NCBI RefSeq assembly: GCF_027924605.1
Contig: NZ_AP027042.1
Span: forward strand, 1,961,524-2,025,523
From: Dyella sp. GSA-30
Lineage (GTDB): Bacteria; Pseudomonadota; Gammaproteobacteria; Xanthomonadales; Rhodanobacteraceae
Reading direction: 5' to 3'
Length of the DNA: 64,000 nucleotides
A program made the translations under genes and the position numbers. Of the stretch, positions 8,966 through 17,253 are shown one piece after another. The number at the start of each line of letters is the position of its first letter. The first letter of the stretch is position 1. A model generated the notes under the pieces. It was not told the origin of the DNA. It searched no databases and saw nothing but the letters and a program-made list of their open reading frames with translations.

Positions 8966-10062
8966 GCGCCTTGCGCATCAAGCGCGTCGACTGGCTGGTC
9001 GGCATCACGGTATTGAGTTCCCTGGTCACGGTCTGGCTGGTGCTGACCGGCCTGGACGTGGTGTTTCAGTTGATCACCCAGATTGGCCGCATCGGCAAGA
9101 ACGGCTACACGCTGACCAACGCCATCGTGTACGTGCTGGTGACGACGCCGCGCCGCATGTACGAAATGTTCGGCAACGCGGCGCTGATCGGCGGTCTGCT
9201 TGGCCTGGGCGGCCTGGCCGGCAGCGGTGAGCTGACCGCGCTGCGCGCGTCGGGCATGTCCAAGTTGCGTATTGCCACCTCGGCCGTGGGCATCGTCGCG
9301 GTGCTGATCGTGGGCGTGGTGATTCTCGGCGAGACCGCGGCGCCGTGGGGCGATCAACAAGCGCAGGCGATGCAGCTGCGCATGAAGACCAACAACATCG
9401 GCATGGCCGGCAACAGCGGCCTGTGGGCGCGCGACGGCGACCGCATCATCAATGCCAAGACGGCGATGGCGCGCCAGGGCGATACGCATACCACCGTGCA
9501 GTTGGTCGATGTGCGCGTCTTCACCATGACGACGGACGGCCAGCTGAGCCGCTTCGACTGGGCCAAGACGGCCGAACACGACGGTCATCAATGGGTGATG
9601 GACGATGTGCGCACCACGACGCTGGACGATGCCGGTGCACACACCACGCTGGCGCCCAAATCGGTATGGGATTCGCGTCTGAATCCGCAGGTGCTGGAGC
9701 AGTCGCTGATCCAGCCGCAGTATCTGTCGATGCGCGACCTGCGCCGCAATATCAACTACAAGCAAAGCCTGGGCGAGGCGCCGGGCGAATACGCCGTAGC
9801 GTTCTGGACACGTGCGCTCTATCCGCTGAACGTGCTGGTGCTGGTGCTTTGTGCGATGCCGTTCGCGTTCGGCGCATTGCGTTCGGGCGGCCTGGGCAAG
9901 CGCATGTTTATCGGCATGCTGCTGGCGATCGGCTGGTACTTCTTGCAGAAGGCGATGGTGAATTTCGGTACGGTGTATGGCGTGCCGCCGCTATTGGCCA
10001 ATCTGTTGCCGGCGCTGATTCTGGCGTTGATTGCGTGGTTCTATTTCCGGCGAAGCGGCTAA
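8962..10062 (+). CDS. lptG: LPS export ABC transporter permease LptG
   Basis: 366 residues from the ATG at 8962, overlapping the lptF stop by four bases, so the two are translationally coupled. LptG is the second permease of the LptB2FG lipopolysaccharide exporter. Visible are the first helix (VGITVLSSLVTVWLVLTGLD), a conserved helix-3 segment GGLLGLGGLAGSGELTALRA, the periplasmic jellyroll domain, and the C-terminal PFAFGALRSGGLGKRMFIG helices. A much longer upstream extension of the frame is shadow sequence inside lptF. LptB and LptC are not in the window. Confidence 0.96.
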   Translation: MSALRIKRVDWLVGITVLSSLVTVWLVLTGLDVVFQLITQIGRIGKNGYTLTNAIVYVLVTTPRRMYEMFGNAALIGGLLGLGGLAGSGELTALRASGMSKLRIATSAVGIVAVLIVGVVILGETAAPWGDQQAQAMQLRMKTNNIGMAGNSGLWARDGDRIINAKTAMARQGDTHTTVQLVDVRVFTMTTDGQLSRFDWAKTAEHDGHQWVMDDVRTTTLDDAGAHTTLAPKSVWDSRLNPQVLEQSLIQPQYLSMRDLRRNINYKQSLGEAPGEYAVAFWTRALYPLNVLVLVLCAMPFAFGALRSGGLGKRMFIGMLLAIGWYFLQKAMVNFGTVYGVPPLLANLLPALILALIAWFYFRRSG

Positions 10063-10069
10063 CGCCGGC

Positions 10070-11818
10070 TTACGCCGTTGCCTCTTCCGCGTCGGGCGCA
10101 AATTTCCCATCCGCTGCCAGCTGCGCAAACAAGCCGCCCAATCGGATCAACTCGTCGAAACGGCCGCTTTCCACCAGGCGGCCCTGGTCCAGTACCAGGA
10201 TCATGTCGGCATGGCGCACCGTCGACAGGCGATGGGCGATTACGAAGGTCGTGCGCCCCTTGGTCAGCGCGTTCAGTGCGCGCTGGATCCGCACTTCGGT
10301 CGCGTTGTCCAGTGCGCTGGTGGCTTCGTCCAGCACCAGGATCGGTGCGTTCTTGAGCATTGCACGGGCAATCGCCAGACGCTGGCGTTCGCCGCCTGAG
10401 AGCGAGCGGCCGCGTTCGGAGACCATGGTCTCGAAACCTTCCGGCTTGCGTGCGATAAACCCGGTCGCCTCGGCCGCGGCGACCGCGGCTTCGATCTGGG
10501 TGAGGTCGGCGTCGGGATTGCCTACGCGCAGGTTTTCCAGGATCGACCGGTAGAACATGCCCGGGTCCTGGAACACCACGCCGATATTCTTGCGCAGCGA
10601 TTCCAGCGAGACCTCACGAATATCCTGGCCATCGATCGTGATGCGCCCCTCACTGGGATCATAGGCGCGGTAAAGCAGGCTGAGCGCCGTCGTCTTGCCT
10701 GCGCCGGTCGGGCCGACCAGCGCGATGGTGCTGCCGGCGGCGACGTTGAAACTGAGATCATGCAACGCCGGCTGCACCGGGTCGTAACCGAAACTGACAT
10801 GGTCGAACACCACCTCGCCGCGCACGCCGGTGAGGGCCGGGGCGTTCGGCTTGTCGACAATGGCGGGGCGCTCGTCCAGTACGGCGAAGAAATCCTCCAG
10901 CGACTGGGTCTGGAAGAACAGCGTGGAGATAAACGCGGCGAACTGCTCCAGACGGCCAATCAGCAACATCGAAAAGCCGACGAAGCTGACAATCCCGCCG
11001 ACGGTGATTTCGCCCTGCGTATGCAGCGAGCTGCCCAAGGCGAAGATCGCCACGATGGTCAGCGTGCTGGCCGCGCGGTTGAGCACCGACAAGAGAGCCC
11101 AGCCACGTAGTACCGGGTATTGCGCATCCAGCACGCGCGCCATCATTTCCTTCAGCGCCACCGCTTCGGCGGCCAGCCGGGTGAAGCTCTGCACGATCGA
11201 TACATTGCCGAACACGTCGCCCGCGCGCGTGGCGATCTCATTGTGCAGATCCTCGACTTCACCTTGCGCCTTGTGCGTGCGACGGATCGCGACGGCGTTG
11301 GTCACGGCGAACATGATCATCAGCGCGATCATCAACAGCGCCAGCTTCCAGTTCATCCATAGCGCGACCGGGATCATCACCACGATCGCGAACAAGGTGG
11401 AAAGGTGGTCGCGAAAGAAGCTCAGCCACAGGCCGAACAGGTTGCCCACGCCCATGTTCATGATGCGTGCCAGCCGGCCGGTGTGGTGATCGCTATGAAA
11501 ACCCAGCGACAACGCCGAGGCATGTTCGAAGTAAAGCGCGATGGCGGCCAGCCGTCGACGGTGCGCAAGCCGGTCCGCGTACAAGGACGTCCATACGCCC
11601 GCCGCGACACCCAGGAAACCGACGATGGCCCAGAGCACGATCAAACGCATGGCGCGCCCGCTATCGCCGCTCAGCGCGTCGACCACCTTGCCGAACAGCA
11701 TGGGTTCGATAAAAAACACGCAAGCAACCGCAAGATTGGTCAGCGCCAGCGTGATCGCCAGCGTGCGTTCGGCAGCCAGCAGGCCCAGCACGCGTACATA
11801 CAGGCGCAAAATCGGCAC
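10070..11818 (-). CDS. ABC exporter, cyclic beta-glucan exporter (NdvA/ChvA)-like
   Basis: 582 residues, a fused half-transporter. An N-terminal six-helix domain (about 1-310) contains ADRLAHRRRL and LNRAAST, stretches that match my recollection of NdvA/ChvA glucan exporters better than MsbA. The ATPase domain has Walker A GPTGAGKTT, signature LSGGERQRLA, Walker B ILVLDEATSALD and H-loop IAHRLST. By family it would export cyclic glucans or a related polymer, or lipid. No cyclic glucan synthase is nearby, so the substrate is open. The start is GTG at 11818 with no strong Shine-Dalgarno. It is convergent with lptG, seven bases apart. Confidence 0.85.
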   Translation of the reverse strand: MPILRLYVRVLGLLAAERTLAITLALTNLAVACVFFIEPMLFGKVVDALSGDSGRAMRLIVLWAIVGFLGVAAGVWTSLYADRLAHRRRLAAIALYFEHASALSLGFHSDHHTGRLARIMNMGVGNLFGLWLSFFRDHLSTLFAIVVMIPVALWMNWKLALLMIALMIMFAVTNAVAIRRTHKAQGEVEDLHNEIATRAGDVFGNVSIVQSFTRLAAEAVALKEMMARVLDAQYPVLRGWALLSVLNRAASTLTIVAIFALGSSLHTQGEITVGGIVSFVGFSMLLIGRLEQFAAFISTLFFQTQSLEDFFAVLDERPAIVDKPNAPALTGVRGEVVFDHVSFGYDPVQPALHDLSFNVAAGSTIALVGPTGAGKTTALSLLYRAYDPSEGRITIDGQDIREVSLESLRKNIGVVFQDPGMFYRSILENLRVGNPDADLTQIEAAVAAAEATGFIARKPEGFETMVSERGRSLSGGERQRLAIARAMLKNAPILVLDEATSALDNATEVRIQRALNALTKGRTTFVIAHRLSTVRHADMILVLDQGRLVESGRFDELIRLGGLFAQLAADGKFAPDAEEATA

Positions 11819-11952
11819 GGTTGCTCAAGTCCTTGCGGCGATGGGCAAGAGCTTACCTCCGTCGAGGCCGCGACGGAATTTCCGCGATGACTTGTGTGAC
11901 CTGGATGTTCAGGCCAAGCTAACGCGCTCTACCGAACTTCAAGAGGCATCCC

Positions 11953-12966
11953 ATGAGCTGGGTCGATCTGCGCAGCGATACCGTCACGCGTCCCACCCCC
12001 GCGATGCGGCAGGCGATGGTCGATGCCGACGTCGGTGACGACGTGTATGGCGAGGATCCCACGGTCAACGCCTTGCAGAGCCGGCTGGCGGCGGACCTTG
12101 GCTTCGAGGCTGGCTTGTTCGTGCCGACCGGCACGCAGTCGAACCTGCTCGCGCTGATGTCGCATTGCGAGCGCGGTGACGAGTACCTGGTTGGTGCCGA
12201 CGCGCATACATACAAGTTCGAAGGTGGCGGCGCGGCGGTGCTCGGCTCGATCCAGCCACAGCCGATACCACACGACGCCGACGGTTGCCTGCCGCTCGAC
12301 AAGGTCGCTGCGGCGATCAAACCCGTCGATCCGCATTTTGCTCGTACGCGCCTGTTCGCCTTGGAGAACACCTGGCATGGCCGGGTGTTGCCGATGGATT
12401 ACCTGCGCGCCGCGCAAGATTTCGCGCAGTCGCGCAAGCTGGCATTTCACCTGGATGGAGCGCGGTTGTTCAATGCGGCGATCGGTGCGGGCGTCCAGGC
12501 ACGCGCGATCGCGCAGCATTTCGACAGCGTCTCGATATGCCTGTCCAAGGGCCTGGGTGCGCCCGTAGGGTCGGTATTGGTCGGTTCGGCCGCCTTGATC
12601 GAGAAGGCGCGACGCTGGCGCAAGGTCGCCGGTGGTGGCTGGCGACAGGCCGGCATGCTGGCAGCAGCGGCGACCTATGCGCTCGATCATCATGTGGCGC
12701 GGTTGGCTGACGATCATGCGCGTGCGAAGCGCCTGGCGTCGGAACTGCGTGAGATCGGCGGCTTAAAACTTCTGGGGCATCACACAAATATGGTGTTCGT
12801 CGATGTGCCGGCCGATCGGTTGCGTGAGTTGGACGTCCATTTGAAAACGGCGCAGATACGCATCAGCATCGGTTATCTGCCGACGCTGCGGCTGGTGACG
12901 CATCTGGATATCGACGATGAAGGCGTGGAGCGCGTGGTGCAGGCGTTTCGGGCGTTCTTCGGCTGA
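11953..12966 (+). CDS. ltaE: Low-specificity L-threonine aldolase
   Basis: 337 residues. A PLP enzyme that cleaves L-threonine or L-allo-threonine to glycine and acetaldehyde. It begins WVDLRSDTVTRPTPAM, the family hallmark, and has GDDVYGEDPTVN, HLDGARLFNA and the Schiff-base lysine in CLSKGLGAPVGS. AAGAGG lies at a normal distance before the ATG at 11953. It ends just before a large palindromic repeat that separates it from the convergent phaZ. Confidence 0.95.
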   Translation: MSWVDLRSDTVTRPTPAMRQAMVDADVGDDVYGEDPTVNALQSRLAADLGFEAGLFVPTGTQSNLLALMSHCERGDEYLVGADAHTYKFEGGGAAVLGSIQPQPIPHDADGCLPLDKVAAAIKPVDPHFARTRLFALENTWHGRVLPMDYLRAAQDFAQSRKLAFHLDGARLFNAAIGAGVQARAIAQHFDSVSICLSKGLGAPVGSVLVGSAALIEKARRWRKVAGGGWRQAGMLAAAATYALDHHVARLADDHARAKRLASELREIGGLKLLGHHTNMVFVDVPADRLRELDVHLKTAQIRISIGYLPTLRLVTHLDIDDEGVERVVQAFRAFFG

Positions 12967-12970
12967 GCCG

Positions 12971-13109
12971 AAAGCCCCCTTACCCCAGCCCTCTCCCCCG
13001 GCAAAGCCAGGGGGGAGGGGGCACGTTGCGCGAGGTTGATCGGTTGCCTCAGTCAGTCCCCTCTCCCCTGGCTTTGCCGGGGGAGAGGGTTAGGGTGAGG
13101 GGGGCTTTT
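12971..13109. repeat. Dispersed palindromic element, copy 1 (REP/MITE-like)
   Basis: About 139 bp with long terminal inverted arms (left near 12971-13022, right near 13057-13109). The arms share the pattern CTCTCCCC-cggcaaagc-CAGGGGAGAG, and each arm can also fold on itself. The spacer contains GTTGCGCgaG and CCTCAGTCAGT, also seen in copy 3. It lies between the convergent genes ltaE and phaZ and can act as a bidirectional terminator. Other copies are at 50611 and 59684. Confidence 0.85.
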
Positions 13110-13112
13110 GTT

Positions 13113-14363
13113 TCAAACCGCCCGATCAAACTTCTTGATGAAATCCCGCACCTGCGGATAAACCGTTTCACGCCAGCGACGGCCGCTGAAAATGCCGTAA
13201 TGCCCCGCGCCTTCGATCACCTTGTGCGCGCGACGGTTGGCCGGAATGCCGCTGCACAGGTCGTGCGCCGCTTCGGTCTGGCCCAGGCCGGAGATATCGT
13301 CCAGCTCGCCTTCGATCGTGAGCAGGGCGGTGTCCTTGATCGCGCTCGGCTTGACGCGCTCGCCATTGACGTCCCACAGGCCACGCGGCAGCAGGAACTG
13401 CTGGAACACGGTGCTGATGGTGTCGAGGTAGTACTCGGCTGGCATGTCGAGTACGGCGTTGTATTCGTCGTAGAACTTGCGATGCGCCTGGGCGTCGTCA
13501 AGGTCGCCGCGCAGCAGGTTCTGGTAGAAGTCCCAATGCGAATTCATATGCCGGCTGGGGTTCATCGCGACGAAGCCGGCGTGTTGCAGAAAGCCCGGAT
13601 ACACCTCGCGGCCGTGGCCCGGATAATTCGGTGGCACGGTATGAATCACATTGCCCTTGAACCAGGACAGCGGCTGCGTGGTGGCAAGGTTGTTCACGCC
13701 GGTGGGATTGCTGCGCGGTTCGATCGGGCCGCCCATCATCGTCATCGACAGCGGCGTGTCTTCGCCACGCGCGGCCAGCAGCGAAATGGCGGCGAGCACG
13801 GGCACCGTCGGCTGGCATACCGAAATCACATGCACGCGTTTGGCGCCAATATGGCGGATGAACTGCTCGATGTACGCGACGTAGTCGTCGAGATGGAACG
13901 CACCGTGCTCGGCCGGCACCATGCGTGCATCGGTCCAGTCGGTGATGTAGACCTTGTGGTCGGACAGCAACGAGCGCACCGTGTCGCGCAACAACGTGGA
14001 GTGATGTCCCGACAGCGGTGCAACCACCAGCACCGACGGGTCGTTCTTCATCTGCTCGATGATTTCCGGCTCGTCGCTGAAACGCTTGAAGCGCTTCAAC
14101 TGGCAGAACGGCAGTTCCATCGCCGATTGCTCGACGATCGCGATTGGCTGACCGTGCGCAACGACGCTGTGGATACCGAACTCGGGCTTTTCGTATTCCT
14201 TGCCCAGGCGATACATCAGCTCGTACCCGGCCGCCGCGCGTTGCGCGCCGGGCAGGTTCGACAGCGGGCTGCTCTGATCGGAGAGCATGCGTGCGCTTGC
14301 TTGGGCGAAATAACTCAGCGGGCCGAGGACGGCGCGCTGCCACTCATGAATCTGATAAAGCAT
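13113..14363 (-). CDS. phaZ: Intracellular polyhydroxybutyrate depolymerase
   Basis: 416 residues from the ATG at 14363 (MLYQIHEWQRAVLGPL, the typical opening of this family). Intracellular PhaZ mobilises amorphous PHB granules to hydroxybutyrate units. The family's lipase-box-like motif with a cysteine nucleophile is present as VISVCQPTVP. An upstream extension of the frame to 14432 is less likely because it lacks family similarity. No phaC, phasin or phaR gene is close by, so the synthase operon is elsewhere. It is convergent with ltaE, separated by a palindromic repeat. Confidence 0.92.
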   Translation of the reverse strand: MLYQIHEWQRAVLGPLSYFAQASARMLSDQSSPLSNLPGAQRAAAGYELMYRLGKEYEKPEFGIHSVVAHGQPIAIVEQSAMELPFCQLKRFKRFSDEPEIIEQMKNDPSVLVVAPLSGHHSTLLRDTVRSLLSDHKVYITDWTDARMVPAEHGAFHLDDYVAYIEQFIRHIGAKRVHVISVCQPTVPVLAAISLLAARGEDTPLSMTMMGGPIEPRSNPTGVNNLATTQPLSWFKGNVIHTVPPNYPGHGREVYPGFLQHAGFVAMNPSRHMNSHWDFYQNLLRGDLDDAQAHRKFYDEYNAVLDMPAEYYLDTISTVFQQFLLPRGLWDVNGERVKPSAIKDTALLTIEGELDDISGLGQTEAAHDLCSGIPANRRAHKVIEGAGHYGIFSGRRWRETVYPQVRDFIKKFDRAV

Positions 14364-14439
14364 GGGCGGGGACCGGGGGTGTGCAAAAAACCAGTTTAGC
14401 CTGTTTCGCCATTGGGTGTTGCGCTGCGTCACGACAGTC

Positions 14440-14940
14440 TCAGTTGTCTATGCGACGCACTTCCGTCCCGGCAAATATGTCGTGCAGTGCGCGCCGCCGC
14501 CGATCGATCAGGGCAACTGCGAACCACAGCGCCCAGCCGCCAAGCGCGGCATAGATCGCCCCGCGCATGCCGATCGCCGTTTGCAGTTCCAGTAGAAAAA
14601 CCGGCAGCCAGGCAACGATCAATCGGATCAGCGCCTGCCGCCACGACGGTGCCGTGCCGGACGCCGAGGTAACACGAATACGCCACGGCCGCATGCCGAG
14701 CGTCTGTCCGCCGCGCAACCACGACACCACGAAATACGCGCTGATGGTCAGGTACTGCAGCGGTTGGAACCACCAGGTCAGTGCATGACCCTGTGCATCG
14801 AACAGACGCCCGTGCGTGGCGATCTGGCAGACCAGGCCCATGACCGCGGCGATGGCGATGACGGCCAGCAGGTCGTACAGCAGCGCCAGTAGTCGGCGCC
14901 ATAGCGGGCAGGGCAGTGCATTGACGGTGTCGTGAGTCAT
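14440..14940 (-). CDS. RDD family membrane protein
   Basis: 166 residues from the ATG at 14940. It has the RDD pattern: a first helix beginning PLWRRLLALLYDLLAVIAIA with the Arg-x-x-x-x-x-x-Asp spacing, a second helix, the GQTLGMRPWRIRV cytoplasmic loop, and a C-terminal stretch DRRRRALHDIFAGTEV. RDD proteins are small membrane proteins proposed to act in transport or ion exchange; the role here is unknown. It is divergent from xerD across 35 bases, so the two promoters must overlap. Confidence 0.88.
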   Translation of the reverse strand: MTHDTVNALPCPLWRRLLALLYDLLAVIAIAAVMGLVCQIATHGRLFDAQGHALTWWFQPLQYLTISAYFVVSWLRGGQTLGMRPWRIRVTSASGTAPSWRQALIRLIVAWLPVFLLELQTAIGMRGAIYAALGGWALWFAVALIDRRRRALHDIFAGTEVRRIDN

Positions 14941-14975
14941 GGTCTCGCTTGCGTCTTGAGCGCGGGGTGTCCAGC

Positions 14976-15893
14976 ATGTCGCGCATGGAACAAACCGCAA
15001 GTATCGCCGAAGCCGACCAGCGCAGCATCGCCGCGTTCATCGAACGCGTCTGGTCGGAAGACGGCCTGGCCAATCGCACGCTCGAAGCCTACCGACGCGA
15101 TCTGGAAGGCCTTGCCGTATGGCTGTCCGGTCGGCAACGCAGCCTGCTGACTGCACGGCGCGAAGATCTGTCCGCCTATCACGGTGCACAGCCCGTCGCG
15201 GTGCGCTCGATGGCGCGTCGTCAATCCTCGTTTCGCCGTTACTACGGCTGGCTGGCACGTAGCGAGAGCGGTTTTGACGATCCGACCCTGCTGATCGAAC
15301 GCCCGCGTACACCGCGCAGCCTGCCCAAGGCGTTGGCCGAGCGCGAAATCGAGGGTCTGTTGAATGCGCCGGATCTGACCGCGACGCTGGGTTTGCGCGA
15401 TCGCGCCATGCTGGAATTGATGTATGCATCCGGCCTGCGTGTTTCCGAGCTGGTCGAACTGCCGCTGGCGGCGCTCAATATGCGCCAGGGCGTGCTGCGG
15501 GTCACCGGCAAGGGCGGCAAGGATCGGCTGGTTCCGGTGGGCGAAGTGGCGCTGGAGCGCATCGAGGATTACCTGAAGACCGCGCGCCCCGTGCTTGCCA
15601 AGGGAAGGCAGCCCAAAGCGCTGTTTCTGAGCAAGCGCGGCGAGGGCATGACGCGCCAGATGTTCTGGACCCTGGTCAAGCGTTATGCGGTAACGGTTGG
15701 CATCGCGCCCAAGCGCATCTCGCCGCATGTGCTGCGCCATTCGTTCGCCACCCATCTGCTCAACCACGGCGCCGACTTGCGCGCGCTGCAGATGTTGCTC
15801 GGACACAGCGCCTTGAGCACCACGCAAATCTATACGCTGGTCGCCAAGGAAGGGCTGAAAAGGTTGCATGCGCAACACCATCCGCGTGGCTGA
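14976..15893 (+). CDS. xerD: Site-specific tyrosine recombinase XerD
   Basis: 305 residues from the ATG at 14976, chosen because GGGGTG sits at the right distance; ATG at 14985 is a second option. XerD with XerC resolves chromosome dimers at dif under FtsK control. All six catalytic residues are visible: Arg155 (SGLRVSEL), Lys179 (GKGGKDRLVP), His251 and Arg254 (HVLRHSF), His277 (LGHSALSTTQ) and nucleophile Tyr286. The run LLNHGADLRALQMLLGHS is XerD-like rather than XerC-like. The N-terminal SAM-like core-binding domain covers residues 10-105. Confidence 0.95.
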   Translation: MSRMEQTASIAEADQRSIAAFIERVWSEDGLANRTLEAYRRDLEGLAVWLSGRQRSLLTARREDLSAYHGAQPVAVRSMARRQSSFRRYYGWLARSESGFDDPTLLIERPRTPRSLPKALAEREIEGLLNAPDLTATLGLRDRAMLELMYASGLRVSELVELPLAALNMRQGVLRVTGKGGKDRLVPVGEVALERIEDYLKTARPVLAKGRQPKALFLSKRGEGMTRQMFWTLVKRYAVTVGIAPKRISPHVLRHSFATHLLNHGADLRALQMLLGHSALSTTQIYTLVAKEGLKRLHAQHHPRG

Positions 15894-16041
15894 TCGCGTG
15901 GGCGTAAGGCTCGGTTACAAAAAAAATGACCGAACCGTAAAGCTGCGAAACTGTCACACCTGCCACGCTTCATTCAGCCTACTATGCGAGAATCCGCAGT
16001 TCCCGCGCCCCCGGCGGTGAATGGATGCACGTGAGGTTCCC

Positions 16042-16800
16042 ATGTCCAAATTTTCGATGTTCAAAAAGCTGATCCTGACTCTCTCCCTGACCGGTCTGGC
16101 GTTTTCCGCGCTGGCCGCCGACGATGCGACCGAAGCGGTCGTCCGCAAGGCCGTCATGGGCTTAGCCCCGGGCGTGCAGGTCGACAAGATCGAGCCTGCG
16201 CCGCTGCCGGGCTTCTACCAGGTCATCGCCTCGGGGCAGTTGGTCTACGTCAGTGCGGATGGCAAGTATCTGCTCAATGGCGACCTGCTCGATCTCAGCA
16301 GCAAGAAGAACATCAGCGAACGCGCCTGGGCGGATTTCCGCAAAGTCCAGCTCGACAAGCTGCCCGAGTCGCAGCGCATCGTATTTGCCGCGGCCAATCC
16401 GAAATACAAGGTCACCGTGTTCACTGACGTGAACTGCGGTTATTGCCGGGCGCTGCATGAGCACATCGCCGATTTCAACAAGGCCGGCATCTCGGTCGAG
16501 TACGTGGCGTGGCCGCGCGAAGGCGTGACGAGCACGTCGGGTGCGCCGACCGCGACCTACACGGAAATGGTCAACGTCTGGTGTGCCGCCAACCCGAAGA
16601 TGGCCTTTACCGAGGCCAAGCAGGGCAAGGTACCCAAGGCCGCTACCTGCACCAATCCGGTCAAGGACGAATTCGAGCTGGGTGTGAAGCTGGGCGTGAC
16701 CGGCACGCCGACTATCGTGGCTGATGACGGACGCGTTGTAGGCGGATACGTCACTCCTGATCAGCTGATCAAGGCGCTCAACAAGACCAACGGTAGCTGA
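16042..16800 (+). CDS. dsbC: Thiol:disulfide interchange protein DsbC
   Basis: 252-residue precursor. The start at 16042 (MSKFSMFKK) follows GAGG and gives a clean signal peptide ending SALAAD. DsbC is the periplasmic dimeric disulfide isomerase. The N-terminal dimerisation domain (residues 25-85) includes GFYQVIASGQLVYVSADGKY. The thioredoxin domain has the active-site pair C132-G-Y-C135, identical to the E. coli motif, and cis-Pro in TGTPT. A second disulfide, WCAANP to ATCTNP, is also conserved. A hairpin terminator follows at 16842. Confidence 0.96.
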   Translation: MSKFSMFKKLILTLSLTGLAFSALAADDATEAVVRKAVMGLAPGVQVDKIEPAPLPGFYQVIASGQLVYVSADGKYLLNGDLLDLSSKKNISERAWADFRKVQLDKLPESQRIVFAAANPKYKVTVFTDVNCGYCRALHEHIADFNKAGISVEYVAWPREGVTSTSGAPTATYTEMVNVWCAANPKMAFTEAKQGKVPKAATCTNPVKDEFELGVKLGVTGTPTIVADDGRVVGGYVTPDQLIKALNKTNGS

Positions 16801-16841
16801 GACGACGGTCACTCGCGCCGCTATCTCGACATGTTGGAAGT

Positions 16842-16865
16842 GAAGCGCCGCGGAAGCGGCGTTTC
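16842..16865 (+). terminator. Terminator after dsbC
   Basis: Stem of up to 10 pairs (16842-16851 with 16856-16865, core CGCCGC/GCGGCG, one G-T pair) closed by a GGAA tetraloop and followed by GCTTTT. It marks the end of the dsbC transcript. Confidence 0.75.
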
Positions 16866-16883
16866 GCTTTTATGGAGATAGCT

Positions 16884-17108
16884 ATGATGGAAGCAACAAG
16901 GAGTTTGCCGCCATTCGCCTGCTGGCGCTGGTGCATGTGTAAGGTCGATCTGTTCGAGAAGCAGGGAAATGACTTGAATTTGCTCGCGTCGCCCGAGCTG
17001 AAATCCACGTTGGACGACCCGGCCCAGGCGCAAATAACCCTGCCGCATGCCGCTGATGGGTCTTCGACCGAATTTACGGTCGGCGTGACCCGAAAATCAG
17101 GCGGCTAG
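16884..17108 (+). CDS. Small hypothetical protein
   Basis: 74 residues from the ATG at 16884, which has GGAG five bases upstream; an in-frame ATG at 16872 is also possible. I do not recognise the family. It has an aromatic/cysteine cluster near the N-terminus (CWRWCMCK) and an acidic, soluble-looking remainder, with no signal peptide or membrane segment. It lies after the dsbC terminator and before purL. An opposite-strand frame overlaps most of it, so coding status is not certain. Confidence 0.45.
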   Translation: MMEATRSLPPFACWRWCMCKVDLFEKQGNDLNLLASPELKSTLDDPAQAQITLPHAADGSSTEFTVGVTRKSGG

Positions 17109-17253
17109 CGGGTATTTTTACGGTCCTGATGCGCAAATCCGGACCGTAATCTTAATGAAATGAATAGCTTGTACGAGCCGCCCTTTGCTGTCTTGCAGCA
17201 TGGGGTAGAATGGGCGTTTTCGCTGCCTTGCGCGTCAAGCGCCATTCCCCGCA

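Noticed and set aside
12971-13109. CRISPR array
   Set aside because: Repeats here are inverted, not regularly spaced direct repeats, and no cas genes are present.
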